Assembly (NCBI RefSeq): GCF_040706555.1
Contig: NZ_JAPDRH010000004.1
Span: forward strand, 186,001 to 250,000
From: Lentisalinibacter salinarum
Lineage (GTDB): Bacteria; Pseudomonadota; Gammaproteobacteria; Steroidobacterales; Woeseiaceae
DNA: 64,000 bases
Reading direction: 5' to 3'
Of this stretch, positions 16,374-25,844 are shown one piece after another (positions within the stretch are counted from its first letter, which is position 1; each line of letters begins with the position of its first letter). The notes under the pieces were generated by a model. It saw only the letters and a program-made list of their open reading frames with translations. It did not search any database and was not told the DNA's origin. Made by a program: the position numbers and the translations under genes.

Positions 16374-17354
16374 TTACCCACGGAGATTCTGGGCCAACCT
16401 GAGCCCGAACCTGTGTCTCTTCCTGTCCCAGGGCGTGAAACGGCGAAGCTGGAAGATGTCATCTCTCGCGCTTGATGCGCCGGGTGCGGTCGAAACGGCG
16501 GCTTGGAAGTCCAGGCTCTCCACGAGCCGGGCCTGGGAGGTGGTGTAGTCTGTCCCGGGCTTACCGTTGGGGTAGGCAAACAGCCGTACCGGCTCGCCAA
16601 TCACGCCCTCCAGATAGTCCCGGCTGTCACTAATCTGCCGGCGGGCTTCGTTCTCGTCACATAGTCGCAATATCGGATGATCGACTGTATGTGCCCCGAT
16701 CAACATACCCGCTTCGTGAAGCCTCCGCACGCCGGAATCGTCCATCATGAGATCGCGCGGAAGGTGTACGTTGCACTGCTCGGTGATCGCCGTAGTCAAT
16801 TCTTCGCGTTCGTCGTGATTCCGATACTTCAAATGCGCGATCAACTGTCGTATCGCCTCACGCTTTTCAGAGGGGGTCCTTACGGGGAGGATGCCTGCTC
16901 CCACACCTGATGCGTTCAATTGCGGTTTCGACATCCCCCTTACCGACTCGATAATTGTATCGTTCCACATTCGTCCTGTTCCGAGGTACCCGGTGGCGAT
17001 GAAGAACGTCGCGGTCGCGCCGTGTCGCGTCAAAATCGGTAGGGCGTTTGTCACGTTGTCCCTGTATCCATCATCGAAAGTGATGCATGCTGCTCGCGCT
17101 GGAAGAACTCCACGATTCAGCTGATCTACAGCCCCGGACAAAGGCAGGATAGAGAACCACTGCGACAGCCACGATATGATTCGTTCGAAGCGTGTTGCGT
17201 CAATCTCATTCGGGAACAGAGGGTCCGGCGAGGACAGTACCCGATGGAATATCAGAATCGTGAGGCGGGATCGCGGACCTGCCGGTGAGAGGGCGCCCAA
17301 TAGGGCGCGGATCATCGGATCGTAGTACATTGCGTCGTCCCCAAACGCCGTCAT
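16374..17354 (-). CDS. Polysaccharide deacetylase family protein
   Basis: A NodB-domain protein of 326 residues. ITFDDGYRDN gives the catalytic and metal Asp pair and IGAHTVDHPILRL the HxxxH metal motif. LFAYPNGKPGTDY is the third NodB motif. It differs from the XrtA deacetylase at 1.8-2.7 kb, so the locus encodes two deacetylases plus a PIG-L type enzyme. I used the ATG that overlaps the end of the O-glycosylation ligase gene (ATGA). The much longer open frame upstream is the ligase region in another frame. Probable role: N-deacetylation of EPS sugars, in the periplasm or cytoplasm; no signal peptide is obvious. Confidence 0.87.
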   Translation of the reverse strand: MTAFGDDAMYYDPMIRALLGALSPAGPRSRLTILIFHRVLSSPDPLFPNEIDATRFERIISWLSQWFSILPLSGAVDQLNRGVLPARAACITFDDGYRDNVTNALPILTRHGATATFFIATGYLGTGRMWNDTIIESVRGMSKPQLNASGVGAGILPVRTPSEKREAIRQLIAHLKYRNHDEREELTTAITEQCNVHLPRDLMMDDSGVRRLHEAGMLIGAHTVDHPILRLCDENEARRQISDSRDYLEGVIGEPVRLFAYPNGKPGTDYTTSQARLVESLDFQAAVSTAPGASSARDDIFQLRRFTPWDRKRHRFGLRLAQNLRG

Positions 17355-18655
17355 CCGTGGGTTGGCACTCGGCTCTGTCTCCCTCGGACGGCCGTAGTTT
17401 TCGGTGCGACGACTTCGCTGGTCTGGTCGAGTACCAAGCGGCGCGCAAGGACGACCATCACCATCAGGTTGTACGGGAGATCGAAATAGGACAGGGACAA
17501 AAATGCGCCCCCCACCGCGAACCCCACCAGGCTGACCTGTACCATGCTCCCTAGCATTGCAGCCCACTCGGTTTCGGGACTGCCGCGGGCGTTCTTTCTC
17601 AACCACCCGGCCGTCCTATAGCTGGAAACCCAGAGTCCGAGGTACAGGAATAACCCAACAAACCCGTGGTTGCCGAGGATCTGGAAATATATGCTGTGGG
17701 CGGCCCGGACTTTCGTCTCGTATACGCCGAATCGTTCGAAGAGCTCCGCATGTTGATATGACATTCCGCCACCGAACGGATAGGCCTTGGCTGTCTCCCA
17801 GGCGACGATCCATGCGTTGATGCGGCCCATTGCTGACGCGTCTTGTTCGAAGTTCTGAATCGTCTCCATTCGATCCCACCATTGATCCGGCAGGAACGGA
17901 ATGTAGACCGTGATCATCACGACTATCAATATTCCGGTGAGAAGCTTGTGAGGCGAGCGCCACCAGAGAAAGCCGCCCATGGCGATCAAGGCCAGGAGTG
18001 CGCCCCGTGAGTGACTACCGAGAGAGCAAATAGCGCAGAGGGCCATGGTGACAAGGAGCGCATAACGGATTGAGTTACGAGGCGTGATGGTATAGAGAAA
18101 ATAGACCATCGGCACGATAATGATCGTCGCGAGTGCGAAGTGATTGTTGTCAGCGATGAACGACTGCGGTGGTCCCCACACGAGATAGTTACCGCCGGTG
18201 AGAAGCGTAAAGACCCCGCCCTTGAGAGCGAGTAATGCGAGGGAGGCGGTGGTCACCCAGGCGAACGCCATCACGCGAAACTTGTCCACCAACAGGGCAA
18301 GCGCCACAAATGTCATCGCGAAGACCTTTATGGCGCGATCCCAGTTCCAGTAGTCACCGGCCGGGTCGAGTCCGAGTAACCACGTGATTGTCATCCAAAC
18401 CGAGAATGCGGCGAGCCACCACACGGGTTTTCCCTGGAAAGGGGATTGCCGCTCGCTGGTGAACAGAAGTCCCAAAAGAGTCGATCCGGCGGCCATAGCG
18501 GCCAACGGCGCCGAGTAGGCAAGCCCCCACGCGTAGCGGTGCGGGTTCATGATGGAGAGCCAGGTCCATAACATTACGCCGACCCACGGGCGCCTTAGGG
18601 CCGTGATGGCGGCACCGATTACGATGGCCAGAATGAGCAGGTCGCGTATGGGCAT
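17351..18655 (-). CDS. Putative O-glycosylation ligase, exosortase A-associated (Wzy/WaaL-like)
   Basis: A polytopic membrane protein of 434 residues with at least ten hydrophobic segments. The N-terminal region (LRRPWVGVMLWTWLSIMNPH, then RYAWGLAYSAP) is the recognisable signature of the PEP-CTERM O-ligase family (TIGR03097). The central loop has the Wzy_C-like ligase region (GSHSRGALLALIAMGGFLWW), and AHSIYFQILGNHG carries the conserved periplasmic His. It is a candidate either to polymerise the EPS or to attach it to protein. The downstream deacetylase overlaps by four bases. Confidence 0.92.
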   Translation of the reverse strand: MPIRDLLILAIVIGAAITALRRPWVGVMLWTWLSIMNPHRYAWGLAYSAPLAAMAAGSTLLGLLFTSERQSPFQGKPVWWLAAFSVWMTITWLLGLDPAGDYWNWDRAIKVFAMTFVALALLVDKFRVMAFAWVTTASLALLALKGGVFTLLTGGNYLVWGPPQSFIADNNHFALATIIIVPMVYFLYTITPRNSIRYALLVTMALCAICSLGSHSRGALLALIAMGGFLWWRSPHKLLTGILIVVMITVYIPFLPDQWWDRMETIQNFEQDASAMGRINAWIVAWETAKAYPFGGGMSYQHAELFERFGVYETKVRAAHSIYFQILGNHGFVGLFLYLGLWVSSYRTAGWLRKNARGSPETEWAAMLGSMVQVSLVGFAVGGAFLSLSYFDLPYNLMVMVVLARRLVLDQTSEVVAPKTTAVRGRQSRVPTHG

Positions 18656-18852
18656 GGTCCGAGCTGTTTAATCCCAGGCGGTACGCAGTTTCGCGCCAGA
18701 TTATGGCCGGAAAAGGCTCTCGGTGCACGAGTTGTACTGAGGAATTGTGACCGAGTCGCGGTGCCAGTGCCGCCGATATACGTGATCTCAGTCGCACGAT
18801 GCGATGGGCGGGTATGACATACTTCGTTATTGGTTGAGGGAGAATCTCACTG

Positions 18853-20664
18853 ATGTCACAGCGCTCGGCCCTCGCGGGGGCGATTGGACAGAATGCGGCA
18901 AAGCTGGTCGCGGCCCGCACTGGGTCGGCAGAGCCCGTGGCACGAACGGACGATGGTATTGTCGTCGTAGAGGACGTCCGATGTGCTACGAATGAGGAAT
19001 CGGTCCTTGGTGTCTTTGGCCATCCTCGGCTGGGGCTCGCACTTGGTGATGTTGGGACGGACACGTATCAGCGCATCCGCGAGTGGCGATCTGCGCTATT
19101 CGGCCGCACCTGTGATCTCGACGAGTGCGTATCCGGCCACTTCGCGGTTTTCTTCTGCGACGTCCAATCGCGTCGATTGGCACTTTGCACGGATCGATTC
19201 GGCAGCTATGCGGTGTATTATCGTCTTGTAGGCGACGGAATCGCTTTTGCGAACCGCGCTGATCTTCTTTTTGACGCCAAGCCTGCAATATCCTCCCAGG
19301 CCATTTTCGATTATCTCTATTTCCACTGTCTGCCGGCTCCGGGCACAGTTCATGAGGATGTACATCGCCTGGAGTCGGGAAGCATACTTCGATGGGAAAG
19401 GGGGTCACTAAAGGTCGAGCGATACTGGCGCCGCCAACCGACAGGACCACGTTATCGAGATTTTGGCGAGGCACGTCGAGACTTCCATAGCCTGTTGCGG
19501 CAGGCAATTGAAAGAGAATCCCCGGACGCCGACACCGGAGCGTTCCTCTCGGGAGGTACGGATAGTTCGACGGTAGTCGGGCTGCTCTGTGAGCGATCTG
19601 ACCGGAAGATAAAGTCCTTTTCAATCGGATTCGATGTGCCGGGTTACGACGAGGCTGAGTACGCACGCTTGGCCTCCCGGCATTTCGGTAGTCAGCACCG
19701 GGAATACTATGTGACACCGGACGACCTGGTAGCCCGGCTTCCTGCGGTCGCAGCTCGCCTTGATCAGCCTTTTGGAAATTCGTCGATGCTCCCGGCGATG
19801 ATCTGTGCTGAGAGGGCCCGGGACGACGGCGTCACGAAACTGCTGGCTGGGGACGGTGGCGACGAGTTATTCGGTGGTAATACGCGTTACGCCAAACAGA
19901 AAGTATTTGATTGGTATCGGAAAGTCCCGAGGATTCTCCGGCGCGGCTTAATAGAGCCCGTGACGGCGATTAGCTTGGCGAATCGTCTGCCGATCTTGCG
20001 CAAGTTGAAGAGCTATGTGGAGCAGGCGCGCATGCCGATGCCGGATCGGATGGAGACATACAATTTGCTCGAGCGGGAAGGGGCCGAGGCCATCCTCTGT
20101 GCAGAATGGCTGGCCGCGGCGGATCCGGATTACCCGCGTCGCTTGCAGAGTCAGGTATGGGACGAGCTTGCGGCTAACGATTTAGTCGATCGCATGCTGG
20201 AATTTGATTGGAAATTTACTTTGGCGGACAACGACCTGCGCAAGGTGCGTTATGCTGCTGCGTTCGCGTCTGTGGAGGTGGGGTTTCCGCTGCTTGATGA
20301 CGACTTAGCAGAATTCTCCCTGCGCCTTCGCCCCGAATGGAAGGTCCGCGGCACAAATATTCGCTGGTTCTTTAAGGAGGCGCTCAGGGATTTTCTTCCC
20401 CACGAGATTATTCACAAGACAAAGCATGGGTTTGGACTGCCTTTCGGGAACTGGGTGTGTAAGCATGAATCACTGCGAAAGGTCACAGTGTCATCCGTCT
20501 ACGGCCTTGCGGACCGCGAAGTCGTCAAAGGCGACTATGTTAAATCGCTATTTGAAGACCTACTGCCACGTCACCCCTACTACTATGGAGAATTGGTGTG
20601 GGTTCTAATGATGTTGGAACTGTGGCTGCAAGCGCATATGCCGAATGGTACGCGTAGTCCCTAA
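18853..20664 (+). CDS. Asparagine-synthase-like protein lacking the glutaminase Cys
   Basis: A protein of 603 residues with an N-terminal glutaminase-like domain and a C-terminal ATP-pyrophosphatase domain. GHFAVFFCDVQSRRLALCTD and DRFGSYAVYY resemble the domain-1 core, but there is no MCG start, so the catalytic Cys is missing. The PP-loop is intact (LSGGTDSSTVVGLL) and LLAGDGGDELFGG is the second nucleotide motif; HKTKHGFGLPFGNW near the end is conserved in AsnB. It could adenylate a carboxylate and use another amine as nucleophile (inference). It stands alone, divergent from the O-ligase with a 197-base gap, and marks the start of the variable middle region. Confidence 0.85.
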   Translation: MSQRSALAGAIGQNAAKLVAARTGSAEPVARTDDGIVVVEDVRCATNEESVLGVFGHPRLGLALGDVGTDTYQRIREWRSALFGRTCDLDECVSGHFAVFFCDVQSRRLALCTDRFGSYAVYYRLVGDGIAFANRADLLFDAKPAISSQAIFDYLYFHCLPAPGTVHEDVHRLESGSILRWERGSLKVERYWRRQPTGPRYRDFGEARRDFHSLLRQAIERESPDADTGAFLSGGTDSSTVVGLLCERSDRKIKSFSIGFDVPGYDEAEYARLASRHFGSQHREYYVTPDDLVARLPAVAARLDQPFGNSSMLPAMICAERARDDGVTKLLAGDGGDELFGGNTRYAKQKVFDWYRKVPRILRRGLIEPVTAISLANRLPILRKLKSYVEQARMPMPDRMETYNLLEREGAEAILCAEWLAAADPDYPRRLQSQVWDELAANDLVDRMLEFDWKFTLADNDLRKVRYAAAFASVEVGFPLLDDDLAEFSLRLRPEWKVRGTNIRWFFKEALRDFLPHEIIHKTKHGFGLPFGNWVCKHESLRKVTVSSVYGLADREVVKGDYVKSLFEDLLPRHPYYYGELVWVLMMLELWLQAHMPNGTRSP

Positions 20665-20729
20665 CCGGCATGGTAACGAGTAGCCGTACCGGCGATGTGC
20701 TGCAAGTACCTGCATGCCTTAATCACCGG

Positions 20730-21422
20730 CTAGTGTTTCGCGTCGGGTAGCACTAGGTCTGGTATGTTCGCCGCTCGGCATGATATGTGAACGTATGGTG
20801 CACAAGTTGAGAGTAAAATTTGGGCTTTAAAGACTGAAATAAAGACAGCGCTCCCGACCAATTTCGCTCCCATTCGCAAATGAGCGCGTAGCGAATCGGG
20901 TGCGAGGGTTGACACTCGGCTAAAGCACCACAGTTTGCCGCTCGCCCTCAGATAGCATAGCGCGTCGACCCATATTTTAAGAAAGGCCGCCGTATCTCTA
21001 TAAGCAGGTGAGATAAATAGGTCATAGTCCCAAACGCACGTGTGCTTATTAGGTAATACGTACCGACAGCGCACTTCGTCTTCAGCATAGCTGCAATCTT
21101 GAAGCCAAATGAATCCGACAAATTGACGATCCCGAAAGGCCCCAAGGCAGCATGAACCTTGTCTGTAGCGCGCTCTAATGATGTCAATAGGTCTCGGTAC
21201 AGCAAGTGCGGTTACTTCCTTCAGAGACAACATTCGAGTCTCAACAGTGCGACCCAACCGTCGTGGAGTGGGTATGTTCACATCAGTCGGGAGCGCGAGA
21301 AAGCGATACCTGACGAGATTGACTGTTCCTCCCAACATCCGGGCAGAGAGCCGATTGAGTAGGTACAGCAGACCGTCCGGTATTCCGTACGTTCTGAAGG
21401 CGGAGACGAATACGTTGGTCAT
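20730..21422 (-). CDS. GNAT-like N-acetyltransferase protein
   Basis: A protein of 230 residues. From about residue 60 on it has a GNAT-like pattern: GAFRDRQFVGFIWLQD, then YAEDEVRCRYVLP, VWDYDLFISPAYRDT and a helix-strand end (ASGKLWCFSRVSTLAPDSLR). This resembles an acetyltransferase family often seen near EPS genes. No ribosome-binding site is obvious and the start is uncertain. Base composition is lower in GC than the left arm. It runs opposite to the neighbouring genes and ends 66 bases after the end of the Asn-synthase-like gene (convergent). Target unknown. Confidence 0.6.
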   Translation of the reverse strand: MTNVFVSAFRTYGIPDGLLYLLNRLSARMLGGTVNLVRYRFLALPTDVNIPTPRRLGRTVETRMLSLKEVTALAVPRPIDIIRARYRQGSCCLGAFRDRQFVGFIWLQDCSYAEDEVRCRYVLPNKHTCVWDYDLFISPAYRDTAAFLKIWVDALCYLRASGKLWCFSRVSTLAPDSLRAHLRMGAKLVGSAVFISVFKAQILLSTCAPYVHISCRAANIPDLVLPDAKH

Positions 21423-22618
21423 GGAACAGCGATGGGTGAGTCTCTGTAAAAGGCTATTAAGATTATGGCTGATACAGTTATATGTAAACTCTGTGTTACT
21501 AGCACATTCGACGATGCGCGTCGTCCGCGGTTACGCTGGCGCTTTTGACCAAGCGAGAGTGGGGTCCTGGAGTCATCACGACCTCAGAAGTACAGAACGT
21601 CGTCTATACTACCCTATGTGTACAATCGCAGGTCACTCCAACCTGTTAATGTCTAATATAAAGTGTAGACGCGATGCTCTCATTGCGTACTGCAATGGGA
21701 TGACACCGTGGCATGGTTGATGAGACTGGGGAAGTCTGTTGCCGATCTGACTGAGGGCGGGCAATCTGGCTCACTGGTGCACACAATGCTACGCAAAGAC
21801 TCGTTGGTGCGGTGGACTTGCGGCAATCGCGGTGACTGCATGCGACAACGAAAACTCTGTCTCTATTGCAGTTCGCACGGAACGAATAGGTAAGTTTGGT
21901 TGGGAGTGCAAACTGGCGGGAAGTGCGCTTCGTGAAGTGTGATTTGGTCGCATGATGGGGAGCAGCTGCGTTGGTATTTTTAGCGTTCAGGTGGATGCTG
22001 CCGGTTTCTCTGCAGTTGCTCTCGCATTCGAAAATGCAAGTTAGGATATTCGGCGATATTCATGTATGCCCTTCTGGTTCCGGTCATCTTTAGTGTCATC
22101 TAGGAGAACGCGGGGAGTCGGGCCGCCTTTTGACGTGAGGTGTGCAAGCGACCAAGTTATGGAGCCATCCGGACTCCCGCCTTTTGTGCGTTGGCGATCA
22201 TGTAGTAGTTAGCAAACATTGCGTGAAAAGCCCTTTACCCAGGGATGCGCGTGATGGAAAGTGCACTATTATGATAGCCCGTTTGCGTATCAAGGAGTCT
22301 GGGACATTGGATGCGGCTCGCAGTTCGTTTTGTGCATTAGGCGGGAGGCGAGGAACTTTCTTGTGGCCGTTTGCCGAAATCCTGGAAAGTCCTACAGCAT
22401 ACAATGACCGGTAGGTTGACGAGATCGTGGAATCATATGTGCCAACGGCCGAATTTCAACTCGCCAGAGTACTCGGCCAGCAAAAGGCATCACTCCGGGG
22501 TGAATAGGTGTCGCATTTTGTCTCTTACTGACTATTTTGCCGGGTTGCGGGGAATTCGCCCCGCTCTATGACGCCGGCACTTTGCGTTAAGTTTGCCTTT
22601 GTTAATTGGTATTCGGAT
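21423..22618. other. Long intergenic stretch, no gene recognised
   Basis: About 1.2 kb between the GNAT-like gene and the TPR gene. It is AT-richer than the flanking XrtA arms and has only short open frames with no family resemblance that I can see. It may be decayed sequence or hold unrecognised regulatory RNA. Confidence 0.5.
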
Positions 22619-23266
22619 ATGCGGAAAGTACTTCTCCTAGCAATCTGTCTGCATTCATGTGTTTGTGCGACGGTTCAGGCGCAAGATTATCTGGTGGAAG
22701 GTGTTGATTGTGGAGACTTGGCGGTTATCCATGAACAAGGCTCATACGGTCCTTTTGATTATACAAATCCCGAGCATTTTCGAGAGAAGTTGCCGGTCGT
22801 GGAGCAGCATCATTTTCAAAGGAAGATCGAAATGTTGTCGGAGAGTCCGTTGAATCTGAATAATAATCTTGACTATACCCTTCGTGCCTTTCCGAATCAC
22901 CATCGTGCCCTTTATACGATGGTGCGATTGCGGCTTCGCCAACAGGGGGAGAAGTATGCTGGATACCCGGTGGAGTGTTATCTGGAACGTGCATTGAGAT
23001 TCAAATCGGACGATGGGGCTGTGCTAACCATATATGGCATTTATCTTTATAAGATCGCGCAGTACGAACAAGCAACGCAAAAACTGAAAGAAGCCGTGAT
23101 GGTCTCGCCAGAGTCCGCGGAAGCGCATTACAATCTTGGCTTGGTCCTCTATCGAACTAACCGTCTCGACGAGGCGGTAAAGCATGCGAAAATCGCAAAT
23201 GAACTGGGCTACCCACTAGATGGCCTCATTCGTCGATTGAAGCAATCGGACGCGTGGCCCCCGTAA
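22619..23266 (+). CDS. Secreted TPR-repeat protein
   Basis: A protein of 215 residues with a Sec signal peptide (MRKVLLLAICLHSCVCA, cleavage likely after VQA). A conserved-looking region follows (CGDLAVIHEQGSYGPFDYTN, LRAFPNHHRALYTMVRL). Two or three TPR units fill the C-terminal half (residues 125-200), for example AEAHYNLGLVLYRTNRLDEA. Proteins with the GPFDYTN plus RAFPNHHRAL pattern are, from memory, a common proteobacterial periplasmic family of unknown role. I start it at the ATG that opens the signal peptide; an ATG 51 bases upstream adds unlikely residues. It is probably a scaffold for EPS or envelope proteins (inference). Confidence 0.72.
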   Translation: MRKVLLLAICLHSCVCATVQAQDYLVEGVDCGDLAVIHEQGSYGPFDYTNPEHFREKLPVVEQHHFQRKIEMLSESPLNLNNNLDYTLRAFPNHHRALYTMVRLRLRQQGEKYAGYPVECYLERALRFKSDDGAVLTIYGIYLYKIAQYEQATQKLKEAVMVSPESAEAHYNLGLVLYRTNRLDEAVKHAKIANELGYPLDGLIRRLKQSDAWPP

Positions 23267-23329
23267 CTTCGACCGAGGGAACGTAGTGGTATGCGGACAT
23301 AGGATTTTGCAGTCAATGGGTAGGGCGAA

Positions 23330-24154
23330 ATGTTAACTAGACGGCAGCAAGTGCGTAAGCATTTAAAGAAGGTTTTTGCGACGTTCTTCGTCCGCGAATC
23401 CTCACCAATTCCTTGTTTTATATTCGGGGAAATGAGATCTGGCACCAATATGTTGATCGGATGCCTCGATCGTTCCTTCTCAGTCGCTACATACAACGAA
23501 AATGACGTTGATGCTTTCAACGACTTTGTGCTCAAAGAGACAAGGGAGCTAAAACAAATCGTAAATGCAGCTAGCGCGAAGATTGTGGCATTCAAGTGCA
23601 TTGCGGACAGTCAGCGGGCCAGCGAGTTGCTCCTGGAATTCCCAACATCACGCGCAATATGGATTTATCGAAACTATCATGATGTAGTTAATTCGGCTAT
23701 ACGAAAATGGACAGAGCACAACGCTTATCTCAAATACATAATCGATGAGTCGGCGGCGGCGAGGTGGAGGGGTGTGAATATCTCGGAAGATACTCGCTCC
23801 CTGATTGTCGAGCATTATTCACGTGGTATCAGCGACGAGTCAGCGCGGGCGCTCATCTGGTACTTTAGAAACAGGTTCTATTACGAACAAGCATTAGACA
23901 GAGAAGAAAGGGTCAAGCTTGTGAAATATGAAGACGTTACTCGAACCCCAGACCATGAGATTCGCCAATTGTTTGATTTTCTTAATCTTCCGTACAAGGC
24001 AAGGTATGTTGATGCGATATCGACTAGATCTATCGGGAAAGATAGTGTGCCGCAAATAGACCCCGCTATTGAGGAACTATGCCAAGGGCTTTATGCCCGT
24101 TTAAACGATGATGCGAGTTCTGGGCGGCTGGAGAAAACTGCACGCACTGCGTAG
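23330..24154 (+). CDS. Sulfotransferase family protein
   Basis: A protein of 274 residues. The PAPS 5'-phosphosulfate loop is seen as IFGEMRSGTNMLIG (residues 31-44). The 3'-phosphate region is IWIYRNYHDVVNSAIRKW. VKLVKYEDVTRTPDHEIRQL is the usual late motif (RYEDL-like) of the family. It is AT-richer than the first sulfotransferase and not closely similar to it by eye. It lies 63 bases after the TPR gene and could be co-transcribed. Acceptor unknown, probably a polysaccharide. Confidence 0.78.
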   Translation: MLTRRQQVRKHLKKVFATFFVRESSPIPCFIFGEMRSGTNMLIGCLDRSFSVATYNENDVDAFNDFVLKETRELKQIVNAASAKIVAFKCIADSQRASELLLEFPTSRAIWIYRNYHDVVNSAIRKWTEHNAYLKYIIDESAAARWRGVNISEDTRSLIVEHYSRGISDESARALIWYFRNRFYYEQALDREERVKLVKYEDVTRTPDHEIRQLFDFLNLPYKARYVDAISTRSIGKDSVPQIDPAIEELCQGLYARLNDDASSGRLEKTARTA

Positions 24155-24964
24155 TCTCCGTTCGTATGGACGTGCGATTCAGGGCACGAGACCAGGCGCA
24201 TGTCCAAGGTGGGAACGCTGTCTATCTTTTTCGTTTGATCCAGAGTCGTTCAGGCCCAACCGAGCCGGAGGTGAATTGTCGTTTGATGAAGGACCGCGAC
24301 TAAGAAGCTCGCAGTACTCGTTACCTTATTGATCGTCAATTAAGCATGCGGCAACCACAAGGAACGATCGATGCGACAGGCTTCAAAGAAGTGGGAGTTT
24401 TGGTTTGGCATAGATCCAAGACTCGACGTTGTCGGCCGGACCCATTGCCGCAGTATTGCTTCAACGAATGCGACTAACGATTGTGATGTGTTGAGTCTTG
24501 ATCGCCCGGCGGGCACACCGAGCGGAAGCGATTAGAAGTTGTTCACGCAGCGCGCTGTTTATCAGGATGCGTTATCTGTCTTTCAGGGCAAAGCTTCAGC
24601 ATGAGGATCGGTGGGGCACTGCGATGAGTTGACCGGTGCTAGTGAGTTGGGCGTTTAATTCGACCGAGATATGGGGAAACACGCAACTCGTCGAACGTAC
24701 AGTGCAAACATTGCGTCGGTATTCCTCAGTTAGTCTATTGATCGAATCGTGAGGAGCTAGGTATTCGCCTGACTAGGTCCGGAGCGGCTATTCGGGAACG
24801 TCTGGAATCACGGTAGCGAAGGAGGTGGGCGCAGTCCGATTTTGACCGCGGGTTGGTGTCGGCCAGTGGAGTGCGTCCGGCGTTCTTATTAGCGATAGGG
24901 TTGAACGAAGCGACGCGAATCGTGAAAACGGCGACACCTTATGAGGTGTACTAGGAGGACGTAA
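24155..24964. other. Intergenic stretch with possible transposase remnant
   Basis: An 810-base stretch without a convincing intact gene. Around 24362-24500 two short open frames read TIDATGF and then KKWEFWFG followed by RTHCRSIASTNATND. These weakly recall the DAT motif and the following block of IS5-type transposases, joined by a frameshift. No inverted repeats were recognised. I treat this as a possible decayed insertion sequence, not a gene. Confidence 0.25.
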
Positions 24965-25828
24965 ATGTCGTTTCCCCCGAATTTGTTTCTTGTTGGCGCT
25001 CAGAAAGCGGGAACAACCTTTCTTGCCAGCCTTCTAGGTCAGCATCCCGAGATTTGTCTGAGCGAACCTAAAGAACCTGGGTATTTCACTCATAATTCCG
25101 GCAAGGACTTGGCATGGTATCGATCGAGATTTCGGAGACCTGAAAAACCATATCTGTTGGATGCTACGCCCTCGTACAGTGCGTCACCCTTGCCAAGGCT
25201 GGATGATAGTGCACAGAAGAGTCCACTTTGGGGTGTTCCAACCAGGATAAAGGATCTCAGCCCAGATGCGCGAATTGTTTACGTTGTCCGTGATCCAGTG
25301 ATGAGAACGTGGTCATCATATTGGCACGCTGTGCGTGCGGGCCATGAGTCTCGGTCATTCCATGATGCAATATCTGAAGGTTCGATATACATGCGAGCGA
25401 GCAGATATTTCGATCAGATACAATTGTTTCGTGAGTGTTTTGCCCGCGAACGCATTTCCATTCTTAAGTTCGAGAGTCTCATAAAGGACCCGAACGTTAC
25501 ACTAACGGAATTGTTAAGCAAACTCGATTTGCCTCCACTTGCGAATCCGGATTTCGATCGTGGTCAAAACCGGTCATTTCGGTATCGTGGTGCTCTGGCC
25601 GTTGTGAATCGCTACCTGAGCGGCATCGGAGGCATGAACAGAGTCTCGAAGGCGATCAGTCCGGTCCTGCCTCGATCATTGAAGGACTGGGCGTATCGAC
25701 GTCTAGCTGACCGAATCCCGGATATGCCTGAAGAGGACCGGCGATTGCTTACGCAATATTTCGCGGATCAAAATAGGCGGTTATCGCAAGAGTACGAGAT
25801 AGACTTGATTGAGTGGTCAAATCCCTAA
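24965..25828 (+). CDS. Sulfotransferase domain protein (heparan-sulfotransferase-like)
   Basis: A protein of 287 residues with the 5'-PSB loop LFLVGAQKAGTTFLASLL at residues 7-24 and the 3'-PB motif RIVYVVRDPVMRTWSSYWHA. FLVGAQKAGTT and SEPKEPGYFT are the form seen in glycosaminoglycan N- and O-sulfotransferases, so a polysaccharide acceptor is likely. The ribosome site AGGAGG lies seven bases before the ATG, which fixes the start. The end is nearly convergent with the kelch gene on the other strand (16-base gap). Confidence 0.85.
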   Translation: MSFPPNLFLVGAQKAGTTFLASLLGQHPEICLSEPKEPGYFTHNSGKDLAWYRSRFRRPEKPYLLDATPSYSASPLPRLDDSAQKSPLWGVPTRIKDLSPDARIVYVVRDPVMRTWSSYWHAVRAGHESRSFHDAISEGSIYMRASRYFDQIQLFRECFARERISILKFESLIKDPNVTLTELLSKLDLPPLANPDFDRGQNRSFRYRGALAVVNRYLSGIGGMNRVSKAISPVLPRSLKDWAYRRLADRIPDMPEEDRRLLTQYFADQNRRLSQEYEIDLIEWSNP

Positions 25829-25844
25829 AGCGTTGGAGTTTTGG

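Noticed and set aside
18656..18852. Sigma54-type promoter (TGGCGCGAAACTGC) before the O-glycosylation ligase
   Set aside because: The GG to GC spacing is 9, not 10 bases, which normally abolishes sigma54 recognition.
24362..24535. IS5-type transposase gene
   Set aside because: Only a frameshifted fragment with weak similarity and no inverted repeats; kept as a low-confidence remnant in a non-coding feature.
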